Assembly (NCBI GenBank): GCA_905182985.1
Contig: CAJJDN010000039.1
Span: 540,434 to 604,433 of the forward strand
DNA from: Paramecium sonneborni
Taxonomy: Eukaryota; Ciliophora; Oligohymenophorea; Peniculida; Parameciidae
Length of the DNA: 64,000 bases
Reading direction: 5' to 3'
Shown here: positions 34,943 through 47,219 of the stretch, piece by piece
Layout: every line of letters begins with the position of its first letter
Numbering within the stretch: the stretch's first letter is position 1
Notes under the pieces: model-generated
What the model saw: only the letters and a program-made list of their open reading frames with translations
What the model was told of the DNA's origin: nothing
Database searches by the model: none
Program-made: the position numbers and the translations under genes

Positions 34943-35967
34943 TCAATGAAATTTCTTTTGTTTTAATTCCATAAAACCTTCTAATATTGAGTTGGCAATA
35001 TCATCTTCGATATCATAATCATTATGGGTCATTCTTGGTTTTAAAAATATTTTTGATTATTATTAAATATCATAAGGAAGACTGTTATTATTATAATATT
35101 AATACTTTAAGAAAATTTCTTAAGAATGATGGAACTTAATTAAAGTATCATCTAATCCATGAATCATTACTATTGGACATTTAACTTCTTAGGATCTTTC
35201 TAAATTTCTGAAGAAATTTGGTAAACAACAAATTATGTTTAAAATACAGCCACATCCATAACAAAAATCACCTACTATATCTCTAATCGATTTATAAGCA
35301 GACATAGTTATTAATCCTTTAATATTTCTTTGACTTGCTAGATAAAAAGAAGGTCCAGTACCAATTGATCTACATAGTAATTCAGAAAATACCTTCCAAA
35401 AATATAAATTTAATCATCATTTAATTTGAACTTAATTTTAATTTCATCATATAAGGCTAATGAGTCTTACTCTACTAAATTTGAAGTAGTTTAGATATTT
35501 CTATATATTCCATAACCAGGGTATTCTATCACAAAAATATTTGCATTTATCATTTTCATTAGACATTCCATAAATTATGCTCCTGCATACCTTAATTTAA
35601 TATTAAGTTTACACATCTTCTGCATTTCCATGAAAATATATCAAATGTAAATTCGTTTCTGAGTATTTATTTTTTATATAAACGTAAGGAATACTTCTGA
35701 CTTTTTCGAGATTTTAAGAATAATCAATTGGTTTTCCGTTAACTATGTTTATTTTAGTTTTACCAAGATTACCATCTTAATTGTAAATACATGCAAAATG
35801 CAGCTAATCTTCAAAATCTTATTCTTAATACATAGGAGCTGGAGCTGGAAATATAATATTGTTTATCTTTCCAAAACAATGTATAATAATCAAGATGAAC
35901 AAGTATAGTCCTATAAATATACTGAGCACTATTATAAGTCCAATGTGAGATGAATCCTAATTACTCA
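34943..35967 (-). CDS. ABHD17-like alpha/beta-hydrolase, membrane-anchored
   Basis: Starts MSNQDSSHIGLIIVLSIFIG, a single N-terminal membrane helix (LIIVLSIFIGLYLFILIII), followed by FPAPAPMY, the ABHD12/13/17-type entry. The hydrolase core shows LIYFHGNAED, IEYPGYGIYRN, the nucleophile elbow FGRSIGTGPS (Ser), a Cys-rich loop (CYGCGCILNIICC), MIHGLDDTLI with the acid residue and RMTHNDYDIED with the His. Two introns: 24 nt (gtgtaaactt...aattaag) between AEDV and RYAGAQ and 23 nt between IFGR and SIGTG. ABHD17 enzymes remove palmitate from membrane proteins, but the N-terminal Cys cluster of ABHD17 is absent, so ABHD13-like is equally possible. Stop TGA 34943-34945. Confidence 0.82.
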
Positions 35968-36200
35968 TTTTTTCAGATAAATAAATATATTAATATAATT
36001 AAAAGCAACTCAAAAAATTAAGAGATACTATTTGTCATGCTATTATTAATTAATTACTTAAGTATCATTCGTTTTAAGAGTTTATAGTTAACATATAATT
36101 AATAAAACTAATCGTAACTGAAATATTGATAAATTTATAATAATAAAAAAAATAATACATAAAACAAATATAAGAATAGAAATTAAAATTTAATAATTAT

Positions 36201-36662
36201 TCAAAATTCAAAAGATCTTATGAGTGCTTTATTTTTTTAAGTTGAGGGTCTTAATCCTGATAAATTTTAAAAATATTGTTTTGTTTAATTCCAGTCCTTA
36301 TCGTATTATTATTTTGAATATTATGATTTCTTAGTTGAAATATGCTTAAATAATATTAAATTATCTCTTCTAATTTGTTCTTATTCAGTTTTTTTTCTTG
36401 AATTTAAACTGCTTATTCTCTTTGGTTAATCAAATTTAATGTTTGTACCATTCATAATATTTGCAATCTTTTCTAATAATAATCTATTATCCTTCTCTAT
36501 TTGTGTGTATCTATCTTCTAAAATCTAAATTTTCTTCATATTTGGTATCCTTTCAATATTTCTAGGAATAGTTATTAATGGTCCTATTTATTGAAGTCTA
36601 CTATATCCATCCAGCATCTCTTTTTCTTACATAATTCTTATATGAGGCTTGGGTCTATGCAT
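36201..36662 (-). CDS. CFAP97/hemingway-domain protein
   Basis: Single exon, 153 residues, MHRPKPHIRIMQEKEMLDGY to TGA at 36201-36203. The KIAA1430/CFAP97 pattern is clear: YTQIEKDNRLLLEKIANIM (E-N-x-L-x-x-K-I), then EQIRRDNLILFKHI and YDKDWNQTKQYFQNLSGL (D-W-x3-x-x-Y-x-x-N-I/L-S). The length fits the short CFAP97D members. These proteins are required for axoneme assembly and motility in flies and mammals. The stop codon of the next minus-strand gene upstream lies about 75 nt away, so its promoter is very short. No membrane segment. Confidence 0.84.
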
Positions 36663-36738
36663 AAACTATTTTAATATGATAAGGAGTTATTTGTTTATAT
36701 AATTAATTTTTTTTAATGGAATCGATATAATAATATAC

Positions 36739-38108
36739 TCATTTTTTTTTAAACAATGCAACTTCTAATTCCTCTGTCAATAATTTTTATTCTTAAAATG
36801 AATCATAAAGTTTTGACTTTATTGTGGGATTAAACTTTTAATAATGTTTCAAAATGAAGTTTATAAAGAATTGTTGAACTTGTTTAGGGAACTAGGGGAA
36901 TATCTAAAGTAAATTAATTTTTTTCTTACTTTTTAACAATCAAAAATTAACATTTAAACAGCTGTAATATTGACACTTTGGATTATTCCAACAATGTCTT
37001 TGAAGAAAAGCTTAAAAATTGCAGATGAAGGATATCTAATTTTAGCAAAACTTGAAAACATCTGTAATTTTTAAATATTACTAAATTCCACATATCTTTG
37101 AATAAAATATTATTCTAAAAGTTTAAAAATTTCAGGTGTTCCATGTCCTAATTATTTATACAACATAAATAATGTTGTCATATTTTAAGGATCTGTGGTT
37201 GGTATATTTTTTATAGATTATTCTTCTAATAATTTCCAAAATTCAGGGGATCCATTACCGAATAATGCTATTCCTGTTGCAACTCTAAAATATAGAAAAA
37301 TTAAATGAACCTAATTAAATCTTAAAATTCCATCTCTATAACTAAACTCTGTCTTTCCAAAATTTCAAAAATATCTTTTCTTTTAATTCTAGCCAATATT
37401 AAACCGAAAGCAAAATTTTTTAGATCATAAGACTTAAAATGATCTATGCTTTATTTAAAATTTAAAATTAAGGAGTTTTCTACATCCTTATTATTGCATT
37501 TTGTATATTATGAAATTTAACCATAAATGAACATAGCCAATCCAATTTATATAGGAGTTAACTCTGGAGCTTATGATACTGCTGCAACAAAATTGAATGA
37601 TTATTAATAAAATTATTTTGAGTAATCTCCTGGTACCAATAAGGATATTATATCGAGAGTTTCCGTCAAAGTAGCTTATCTAATGATTATATTTGAAAAT
37701 TTTACTATTCTAAATATAATTAAGTTGTTCTATCAAATATTTTTTATGCATAATTTTCATCACTTATCTATTAAGCAAAGGAAATAGACAACAATTCTCT
37801 TAGTTCTTGATTTTCAAATTAAGGCAGATAGGGTTTCAACTATTGTAATAAACTTTTGACTTCTTTATTATAACATTATTCATTTACATTTATGATCTGA
37901 TTGTTTTCTTTAATGTATTTGGTTTAATTTAAATAAAATGCTTCTATAATCATCTGCTTATTTAGCTTGACAAAACTAATAATTTGGAATTCTTATTGTT
38001 GGGGTTAATTTTTAAGATGAGCCTATAGTGAAAAAGAATCTAAGGTATTACCTTCTCATATTAAATTTATTAGAAAATTAATGAATTAATTATAATTTTC
38101 ATAAGCAT
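36739..38108 (-). CDS. HPR/FASTK-like helical-repeat protein, probably mitochondrial
   Basis: A long minus-strand frame of helical repeats: GNGSPEFWKLLEEQSI, LGHGTPEIFKLLEQYF, QRYVEFSNIQKLQMFSSFAK, KIRYPSSAIFKLFFKDI. The about 37-residue pattern, with F/L-K-L-L-E after a G-x-G/P turn and A/SFAK at helix ends, is that of heptatricopeptide (HPR) repeats and FASTK proteins, which act on mitochondrial RNA. The apparent N-terminus MLMKIIINSLIFQQ could serve as a targeting peptide. Introns of 26 nt near 36900 (gtaagaaaaaaattaatttactttag) and 29 nt near 38030. No RAP domain seen at the C-terminus (ALFKKK-TGA, 36739-36741). The start codon overlaps the divergent gene at 38081. Confidence 0.68.
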
Positions 38109-39716
38109 AGTCACCAAGAGAAAGTAATTATGATTATGAAGAATAACCTCAAGCATAATCTATATAACTATATTAAAGTAGAGCGGCGATTTCAATTATT
38201 ACTAATGTAATTTAACTCATATAAGAAACTTAGATATAAATTTTAGTTGCTATATTTTAAATATTGTTAATACTTTTTAATTCGTATATTGCATTTGATT
38301 TGAGCTATAAGATATCCCTTCTATATGTAACAATTTTACATTTTCTGTAAATCATAAGGATAGGTGTTTATAATAATAAGTAAATTTTAAGAAGTTATAA
38401 TTGTCTAGAAAAATATAAAATAATCAATACTGTTGTATATAGATATTTTGGGGAATTCTCTCGATCTCCTATTATGTATTAAATTCATTAATCTAATAAG
38501 GGTTGTCTCATATATTTCTTAGAAAATATAGACTTTCCAATTTAGTATCCTATATTAATGCACTTAATTTTCACACTTACATGGTTTGTATTGACACTAC
38601 ATAATTATTTGAAAAATAAAAATGATAAGAGCTTTATTTTAGTTGTAAATTTCAAATATTAAATTAGTTGACAATTTTATTGAGATTTTTTTTTGTGCTT
38701 TAATTAATGATAATAAATTTGAAGTAGATCAAATGGATAGATTGGGAATGGATTTATATATTTACTATAGTTTGGATATTCCTATCAATAATTTGTATCT
38801 TTCAAATAATTTTTTTGCTTGATTTCATTTGTAAAGCAACATAATTGTTGTAAGAAAGAGATCCAATCAGTAGAGAATCAATTAATCAGTCGAGTATACA
38901 TATTGAGAAAGTTTAGTTATAGGATCATTATGGATTAATTTACTTATTCTATGCATTTCTGGAATTCCTACTTTTAGTATGGTTTGCTATACAATTAAAT
39001 TATCAACAGGAAAAGATAGTTATAATTCTTTGTCAATCACTTTATCAGTAATTTATTCACTTGTTTTTATTGTCTACACATTGTATTATAGAATTTCTTT
39101 AAGGTTAACATTTCATTTATAATTAAAGCCTATTTGTTTCTCAAATTTAGTAATAAAGAGCAATAGAAAATAATGTTGGAGTTAATACTGAGAATCAATA
39201 AAGATATTAATTAAATTCTCCAAGTTCTAAACATAAAAATAATTTAATAAAAAGTAAAGAATAGATATTAACTAAACTTCCTTAATATTTGGTAATTATA
39301 AAAATTAACGATAAGATTAGATTATCATAAACTTACTTTTTGCCAGCCATTGAAAATGACAATCAATAGTTAAAGCAATCTCAATAATTATAATAATAAC
39401 ATATAAAAAGAAATAAAACTGATTAAGACTAACCAAAATTTAGTAACCGCAATTCTCTTACTGAAATTAATTCTGATAAAGATACATAATGCTTTAATTG
39501 TTATTAAAATGAAAGTTGTGCTGTTTATATGCCATGTGGACATGGTGGATTATGTATAAAATGCGCAACAGAATGGTTCACTGAAAAACAGGAATGTCTG
39601 ATTTGTAGAAAAGTAATTCTATTTATTTTATTTATATTTAGCCTGTTGAATCTGTTGTTAAAATTTCATAGTCTGAATAAAACAAAGTTTAGGTGGTTGA
39701 TGTATTGGCTTTTTGA
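38081..39716 (+). CDS. Multi-pass membrane RING-finger E3 ligase candidate
   Basis: MNQLQFSQAQSPRESNYDYE is followed by six or so membrane helices (LVAIFQILLILFNSYIAF, LMHLIFTLTWFVLTLH, IFTIVWIFLSIICIF, YLFYAFLEFLLLVWFA), a polar loop, then a C3HC4 RING: CFNCYQNESCAVYMPCGHG, CIKCATEWF and CLICRK. After a 29-nt intron (gtaattctatttattttatttatatttag) the protein ends PVESVVKISQSEQNK and VQVVDVLAF-TGA. A 23-nt intron lies near 38650. The P-C-G-H-x-x-x-C-x-x-C-A spacing is that of MUL1/neuralized-type RINGs. Such proteins are membrane E3 ubiquitin ligases (ER, Golgi or mitochondria). Start codon overlaps the 5' end of the divergent minus-strand gene by 28 nt. Confidence 0.82.
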
Positions 39717-39768
39717 AAATTCTTTTATTATTTCTATCGATAATTCATTAATTTATATCATAATTATT

Positions 39769-40257
39769 ATGAAATCAAATATATTGAACACTGGCTCTCT
39801 TCCTGAAAAAAAGCCAACCGTTTATTTAAATGACGGATAAGGAAGGGATACTTATATTTCTTATAACAATGGTGGAAATTTTGCCCAAGAATTTAGATTT
39901 TTAGTATCACCCAAAGAGCCAACTTCTTTAAGATTGAAATACAATTTCAGTATTTAATAAGACCATTCAACACCTAGAATTAATTACTAAGGAGATGGAA
40001 CAGGAAGAGATACATATATTTTGTAATATTTTATTTTTATTTTAACTAGATAAAATGTAAAAGATAAATGCAGCTCAGGATAACTTAATTATAAAAAAAT
40101 GCTTAGAAGTGAAACCAATTTGGGTATATATCAAAAAAATAGATATTAATTACCCCCTTTGGTTAAATAAAAAATGAACTTGGTATATAAATTATAGAAA
40201 GTCTAATCTAGTAGATTATCAATGCCAAAAGGTAAACTATTTTTCAATGAAGAGTGA
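39769..40257 (+). CDS. Small protein with repeated GxGRDTYI motif
   Basis: MKSNILNTGSLPEKKPTVYL leads into NDGQGRDTYISYNNGG and, about 50 residues later, NYQGDGTGRDTYILQN, two copies of a G-x-G-R-D-T-Y-I motif each preceded by a Tyr/Asn strand. A 27-nt intron (gtaatattttatttttattttaactag) interrupts the second copy. The C-terminal half is basic and Leu-rich. The same motif type occurs, as I recall, in small axonemal and basal-body proteins of ciliates and algae; I cannot name the family. Not hydrophobic, no signal peptide. Stop TGA 40255-40257. Confidence 0.68.
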
Positions 40258-40565
40258 TTCTCTTTATTTATATACAAAATTATCATGCATTTATATTTTG
40301 ATATAATATTATTGATTTATTAGTACAATTCTTTAAGAAAAGCTTTTAGAGATTTAATTTTTATTCAAATATTTTAATAAGAAGATGATTCAAAATTAAT
40401 TACATAAATTAAATTCATTAGAACCCCTTTTGAGATTTAATCGCAACCTAAAAATATATTTTAATTCTTCTTTTTAAAATTAAAATGATTTACGAAAATC
40501 ATTATTTATTTTATATTCGTATAAATATAATTAATAATATATATATAATAACATATTTCAAATTG
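40258..40565. other. Intergenic region, A+T-rich
   Basis: About 310 nt between two plus-strand genes. An in-frame ATG at 40485 could extend the next gene by 27 residues, but homology favours the later start. Nothing else seen. Confidence 0.55.
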
Positions 40566-41498
40566 ATGGCATACATAGTGAGAACATTTATCTACAGATA
40601 TTATAAGAATTATCTTTGCTCAGTCACAGGATTATTTTTTATATTCCTCAATATATTTGCTTTAGTTTTTCCATTTTTATTTGCAACCAGCACAGGAGGT
40701 AAATGAATTAAATAATGAAGAATTTTGGCAAAAAGTAAAAATTGCATCCGAATAAACATATATCTCATTAAATGGTAATTATATCATTTAATGTCATTCT
40801 GGGTTTTTGAATGAAACATCATCTAATATCATTAAAGTTACAGATTAAGATTACATAGATTTTTAATATATCAATGAAGATTAAAATTAAGATGGCAAAA
40901 CAGATTTTATCTAATTTTAAATTAATTTCATGCCATAGTTTAATGCTTAACAGTGCACATTGATTTTATTCTCAAATATCGGAGTCAGAGTAATATAATC
41001 AAAAATAAATAGAACACATTGAAATTATAGATGATAACCCCCTTAGTATTTTCTTTTAATGAAGATTTTGAGAATTATGCTATTCATCTTTTTGGTTAGC
41101 TTTAATTTTAGTAAAAGTAAACACTTCCTCAACTAACATCAACAAAATTAACTTACTATAATTAAGAAACAACTTTTGAATATCCTTTTAATTTATTTGA
41201 TTTTAAATTAGAATAACTTTCTTAAAATGAAACAGTTATTCCAATATATGAATCATTTAAATAAAGAAAAGCCCAATCATAAGAAGTTTAAATCACGGGA
41301 CAACTTAAGATTTAGAACTTTTAGCAATTATATTATAAACCAACAGTACTTCAGAGCTTTAGGGAAGTTTGGATTCAGTATATTTACATAGCCCTCCCAA
41401 CTTTTTATTTAATTTCAAAATTAGGATCATTTGCTTTATAAAAAAAGATATTTTTTGCCCATCAATAAGTTTATAACGATTAGTATAATACAATTTGA
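40566..41498 (+). CDS. TMEM231: TMEM231, ciliary transition-zone (MKS/B9 complex) protein
   Basis: MAYIVRTFIYRYYKNYLCSV matches the TMEM231 start (short basic N-terminus, YxxxLCS, then helix LFFIFLNIFALVFPFLFA). After a 22-nt intron the conserved GEFWQKVKIASEQTYISLN (human: GFW-K-x3-x-EQP-V-F) follows, then DQDYIDFQYINEDQNQDGKT-DFIQFQINF with the D-x-N-x-D-G-x-x-D-x-L loop, a 23-nt intron (gtaatataatcaaaaataaatag), NETVIPIYESF, and the second helix WIQYIYIALPTFYLI near the C-terminus. Two-helix topology with a large lumenal domain is as expected. TMEM231 anchors the MKS complex at the transition zone. Stop TGA 41496-41498, 40 nt from the convergent gene. Confidence 0.85.
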
Positions 41499-41537
41499 CA
41501 ATATTTATATAAATAATATATTAATAAATCAACTGAT

Positions 41538-43652
41538 TCAATCTAGATAAAACATTTTATCATTAAGTTCTCTTCTTTTATCCTAATAGTTATTTGTTTC
41601 AACCTAATTAATCATCGGATTGTTTGTATGAATGAATGGATTTTTTTCGTTTTTACTTTCTCCTTTTCTATTGTTAGCATTGTCTTAATTTTTTTTTTTT
41701 TTTTCTTATTTTTCCCAATTATCTCTATTATCTCTATAATCTCTATTATCTCTATTATCCCTATTATCCCTATTATCCCTGTTATCCCTATTATCCCTGT
41801 TATCTCTAATATCTCTATTTATCCTATTATCTTTGTTATTTTTATTATCTCTATTATCTCTATTATCTCTATTGTCTCTATTATCTCTATTATCTCTATT
41901 GTCTCTATTATCTCTATTATCTCTATTGTCTCTATTATCTCTATTATCTCTATTATCTTTATTATCTCTTTTATCTCTATTATCTTTATTATCTCTTTTA
42001 TCTCTATTATCTTTATTATCTCTTTTATCTCTTTTATCTTTATTATCTCTAGTATTCCTATTATCTTTGTTATTTCTATTATCTCTGTTATCCCTATTAT
42101 CATTATTATTTCTATTATCTCTATTATCCCTATTATCTCTGTCCCTATTATCTCTATTATCCCTATTATCTCTATTGTCTCTATTGTCTCTGTTATCCCT
42201 ATTATCCTAATTTTTTCTATTATCTCTATAATCTCTATCATCTCTATTATCCCTATTATCCCTATTATCTCTATTTTCATCTCTATTAACCCTAATTTCT
42301 CTATTATCTCTATTATTTCTTTCATCCCTTATATCTCTTTGGTTATATTTTTAAGTATTCATCTTATTTCTTTCATTATTTTCAAAATTATTATCAAAAT
42401 TTTGTTAACTAAATTAAAAGATCTCACTTTATTATTAAGAATCTCTTTAAGTGGCATTTTATCTCGTTTATTAAAAATGAGATTAATTGAATTACGATTA
42501 TCCGTCAATATTTTATTTATTTCTTCGATTATTTCTGAAATCAGTGTTTCTAAATTATTTTAAATCATTTTCTTATTTAAACATCTAATTATGTGCATAT
42601 GATGTATTAAAATTATTATTTAAACTATTTTGATTTTGCTACTATTATTAATATTGCATCTACTATTGATATGGTTTTTGTTATTAAAATTGTTATTGTT
42701 ATTATTATTGCTATTTTTATTGTATTTGTTGGTATTAATTCTATTAATGAAAATTAAATGCTTATTAATTTTATTTAGGAATAGGTATTTCTTGAAAACC
42801 ATCATCATCAATATGAAAACGGTTGAAATTGTGTGAATAATCCTAATATTCTTATTACGGTTAATATCTTCTTTCATTTTTCTAAAAATTATTATACTGT
42901 TTTTCATTTTATTATTCTAATTAGCTCTAATCAAATTAAAACATCTAACTTTCTTAATCTAAAGTATAGATATCCCTATGTTATATCATAGATTCCTTTA
43001 TAGATGTTCTAAAATCTACATCACTCCTATATTATCTCTCCTATTCTCTATCATAAACTTAATCTTCTTCTACTTATTCATGTTCTTCATCTCCTTAACT
43101 TTCTTCTTGATTTGTATCATTAACTGTTGAAATATCATAAATTTCTCTTATTAAAGGATCATGATTTTTAAGTTGTAATGTAAATTTTTCATCAAATATA
43201 GATCTTTGATATCCTGGTTTTAACATTTCTTCTTGAGTTGGATTAAAAGTCAGCTTTATGATAATTGCTGGTATTTTCACACTAATATTTACATCAATTA
43301 GTCCCTCTTCAAGCGGCTCATAATGGTAAAATTTTTCTATGTTAGTAATGACAATAATCTAAAATTAATTTAAAAGTTTTTTATACTGAATGAATTTTAG
43401 GAAATTTTTCTCTTAAAATATTAGCCATTGTAATTGCATTAGGTGAGGTTTTATCATAAGCTACTAGATTAATATAAGGAAACTCTAAATTCATTATGAT
43501 TTTATACTCTGTTCTGTTAAAAGGTATATTGCTTGATCAACTAATTTATGAATTCCTTATTTGATGGGTATCACATTTTTGGCAAATGGTGGATGACAAG
43601 TATATTTTTAATATTTTTCTCTTGTTCGGTAAGAATACTTATCTTTTGGCAT
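41538..43652 (-). CDS. ALBA-domain protein with long Arg-Asp-Asn repeat
   Basis: N-terminal ALBA domain assembled over two introns (23 and 28 nt): KQGIHKLVDQAIYLLTEQ, FPYINLVAYDKTSPNAITMA, NILREKFPKIHSIIVIT, YHYEPLEEGL, and VKIPAIIIKLTFNPTQ followed by MLKPGYQRSIF, which matches the EPLEEGL / PGYQ ending of plant and protist ALBA proteins. Next comes an acidic stretch, a Gln/Asn-rich region (PYQQQMQYQQQQQNQ), then about 70 tripeptides, mostly Arg-Asp-Asn (variants KDN, RDK, RNN), where plant ALBAs carry RGG repeats. The tail NWEKQEKKKK...KNPFIHTNNP ends with TGA at 41538-41540. ALBA proteins bind RNA and DNA; the tail is a likely RNA-binding or condensate-forming segment (inference). Confidence 0.87.
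41716..42342. repeat. Tandem 9-bp repeat (attatctct)n, coding
   Basis: About 70 imperfect copies of attatctct (minus strand agagataat). Common variants are attatccct, attgtctct, attatcttt and tttatctct. Most variants are synonymous or conservative in the Arg-Asp-Asn frame of the ALBA gene. With UGA as the only stop, all six frames are open through the array, giving long spurious Ile/Ser and Leu/Ser ORFs. Confidence 0.95.
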
Positions 43653-43883
43653 TAAATTAATATTAATAATATTGATTATTAGGAAAGGTATTAAGAATAG
43701 TATTTATTTATTCTTTAAAATCTCTTAAATTTATATATTATTTTTTCTTAAATGTATTTTATTTCAGATTTAGTTTATTAAATGGAATAACATACTATTA
43801 ATTTTAAAATGATGAATTACACAAATATATAATTCCTTTAGAAATAGTATTATAATTTATAAATTATATTATAAATTATTTAT

Positions 43884-45195
<1,312 letters not shown>

Positions 45196-45288
45196 TTAGA
45201 TTAACATTTTTTTAAAACAAATATTTTTTGTACTTTACTAAATTAATTTAATCAAATTTTGTTATATAATTTTAATTAGAAATTCATA

Positions 45289-45708
45289 ATGATAGATTAG
45301 TAAACAATAACACTTGATTAAATATATGGGTGCAATTTCAAAAGGGTTCCATTTCTATATGCAGAGATGGAAGGAACAAATCCATTTCAAATTAATGAAG
45401 CTGATGAAGATTTAGATTCTGATAAATAATAATAAAACTAACATAAAATAATCTCACCCATATAATTAAAGACCTAATTAAAACCTTTAATTTAAACTAG
45501 AAAAAGAAGACAAACTGTTCATAAATCACCTGTAAATAAATCTCAATATGAAAACCATATTGGGTTCAGAAATTCTTTTTATAAAAGCAATAATAAAGTC
45601 AATCTAGCATCAAGATAGCGGGTTGAAGAATTGAAGAGTTAAGAGATTTCAATGTTTACAAAATATGCCCAAAGATTCTAATTGTAAAAGTAAGGGCTTT
45701 GGAATTGA
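45289..45708 (+). CDS. Small basic hypothetical protein
   Basis: Single exon, 139 residues: MIDQQTITLDQIYGCNFKRV, an acidic stretch (ADEDLDSDKQQQNQ), a basic patch (IQTRKRRQTVHKSPVNKSQ) with several SP/TP-like and RxxT sites, and a helical end (SRQRVEELKSQEISMF). No intron, no membrane helix. I do not recognise the family. It follows the kinase gene by 93 nt on the same strand. Confidence 0.62.
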
Positions 45709-45925
45709 TTTGAATAGCTGATTTATAGTTTGAAAAGACATCTAATTTTTGTTATTTAATTATTAATATTAATCATATTTATATAAAGCTAACAGTTCAA
45801 ATTTATATATATCAATACCTCTATTATTCTTGTAATATTTATCTTGCATTTTATTTTGATAAATTATTAGAATTATATAATGATGAATTATTGAAGAATC
45901 TTATAAAATAATATATAAAATAATC

Positions 45926-46382
45926 ATGGATTAAGAAATATTCATCAAATAGCCTCTAGATGACGAGAAGATTGATCAATCTGAACAGTAATGAAATTTT
46001 TAAATTTTTATAGATAATCTTAATTAATGCAAAATGAAGAATCATTAGAACATTTAGTCAATTCATTAATATAATAATAATAGCCGAATGAAGATGATTA
46101 ATTTAAATAATAAATTGGAAAGCGTAGAATTAATGACTAAAGGTATTTTTTTGAACAATATAAATTAATGCTATCAGATTTACATTCCAAGAAGATAAGC
46201 GTATCTTGGAATTAGTTTAATAGGTTGGTCCAAATTTTAACAAAATAGTCAAATAGTTTCCAGGAAAAACAATGAATATGATAAAAAATAGGTATTATAA
46301 AAAGCTGCGATACATTAAAGAAGATCCTTAAAATGATTAAGAATAAGTGAAAAAGCATTCCAAATCGAAAAAAGCAAATTGA
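45926..46382 (+). CDS. Myb/SANT-domain protein
   Basis: Starts MDQEIFIKQPLDDEKIDQSE; a 26-nt intron (gtaatgaaatttttaaatttttatag) is followed by a Gln-rich linker and the basic IGKRRINDQR. After a 35-nt intron comes one Myb/SANT repeat: FTFQEDKRILELVQQVGPNF, NKIVKQFPGKTMNMIKNRYY, KKLRYIKED, with the three helices and the G-x-N-F-x-x-I, F-P-G-[KR]-T and IKNRYY signature of single-repeat Mybs. In this family the third helix reads the DNA major groove. A short basic tail (KKHSKSKKAN) ends at TGA 46380-46382. A TFIIIB B''-type SANT is a less likely alternative. Confidence 0.8.
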
Positions 46383-46521
46383 TTTTTTGATTTATTTATA
46401 GACTAACTATGCCACTTTTGTTTTGTCTTGTAAAGGCCATGCTTTTAATAATATTTTATTCATATACAATATTTTATTATTTTTATTAATTAAAATATTT
46501 ATATTAAGCAAATTTACTTCT

Positions 46522-46864
46522 ATGCAATCATAAAAGAGAGGATAACAACATAAACAAGGATATCAAGCAGATTTAAATAAATATTTTGGAAAGAGACTAA
46601 AAATTAAGTTGAATGCAAAACGAACTATTATAGGGACAGTAATTGGGTAAATATTGAATTTATATTAATATTAGATTTGATATTTTTATGAATCTTGTCC
46701 TTGATCATTGTAAAGAATTGATTCCAGGATAAGGTGCAGAGAATAAAGATAATCTTTATCCAGGCTTTTCAAATGTCACTGATCAATTAGTTGATATTGG
46801 ATAAGCAATTGTGAGAGGAAATTCAATAATTATGTGGGAATGTTTGGATAAAGTTAAAGACTGA
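46522..46864 (+). CDS. SNRPG: Small nuclear ribonucleoprotein G (SmG)
   Basis: Two exons with a 28-nt intron (gtaaatattgaatttatattaatattag). Sm1: DLNKYFGKRLKIKLNAKRTI-IGTVIGFDIFMNLVLD, with the invariant LNxxR and GxDxFMNLVL; Sm2: IGQAIVRGNSIIMWECLD, matching IGxVVIRGNSI of SmG. The loop between them is longer than in animal SmG (about 25 residues, including NKDNLYPGFSN). SmG is one of seven Sm proteins forming the ring on U1, U2, U4 and U5 snRNAs; LSm7 is excluded by the RGNSI motif with a short C-terminus. Stop TGA 46862-46864. Confidence 0.9.
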
Positions 46865-47219
46865 CTGAATATATTAACAATACAATAATAAACAATTAAT
46901 TTATTGATTTATTTATTAATATTACTTCTTAACCTATAATTGTGGTTAAAGGGTTTATGAAAAATTAAAAACATTTTTAATACTTTTTTTCAAAAAAATT
47001 ATCATCATTTCTGTTCGATCATAAAGCTTAAATTAAATTTAATAGATTATGTAAATGAATTTTAGGGGTGAATTATAAAGGGTCTGTTTTATAAATGATC
47101 TATTTAATTATCAATGATTCTAATTATTAAATATAAATTAATGATTTATGGTAATAGTATAATATATGATGATTTATTCATGCTCCTAATCAAATAATTC
47201 AATAAAAAATTAATTAACA
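46865..47219. other. Intergenic region, A+T-rich
   Basis: About 355 nt between two plus-strand genes; no gene or RNA structure recognised. Confidence 0.55.

Noticed and set aside
41716..42342. CRISPR-like array
   Set aside because: Units are contiguous 9-mers without spacers, inside a eukaryotic gene.
41628..42563. A 311-codon plus-strand ORF rich in Ile/Ser and a 125-codon Leu/Ser ORF
   Set aside because: They are frame shadows of the 9-bp array. The minus-strand RDN frame continues on both sides into sensible protein (ALBA domain upstream, basic tail downstream); the plus-strand frames do not.
43095..43652. First taken for a PIH1/CS-domain protein because of the PGYQ...FDEKF stretch
   Set aside because: After splicing out two introns the upstream exons give a clear ALBA fold with the EPLEEGL motif.
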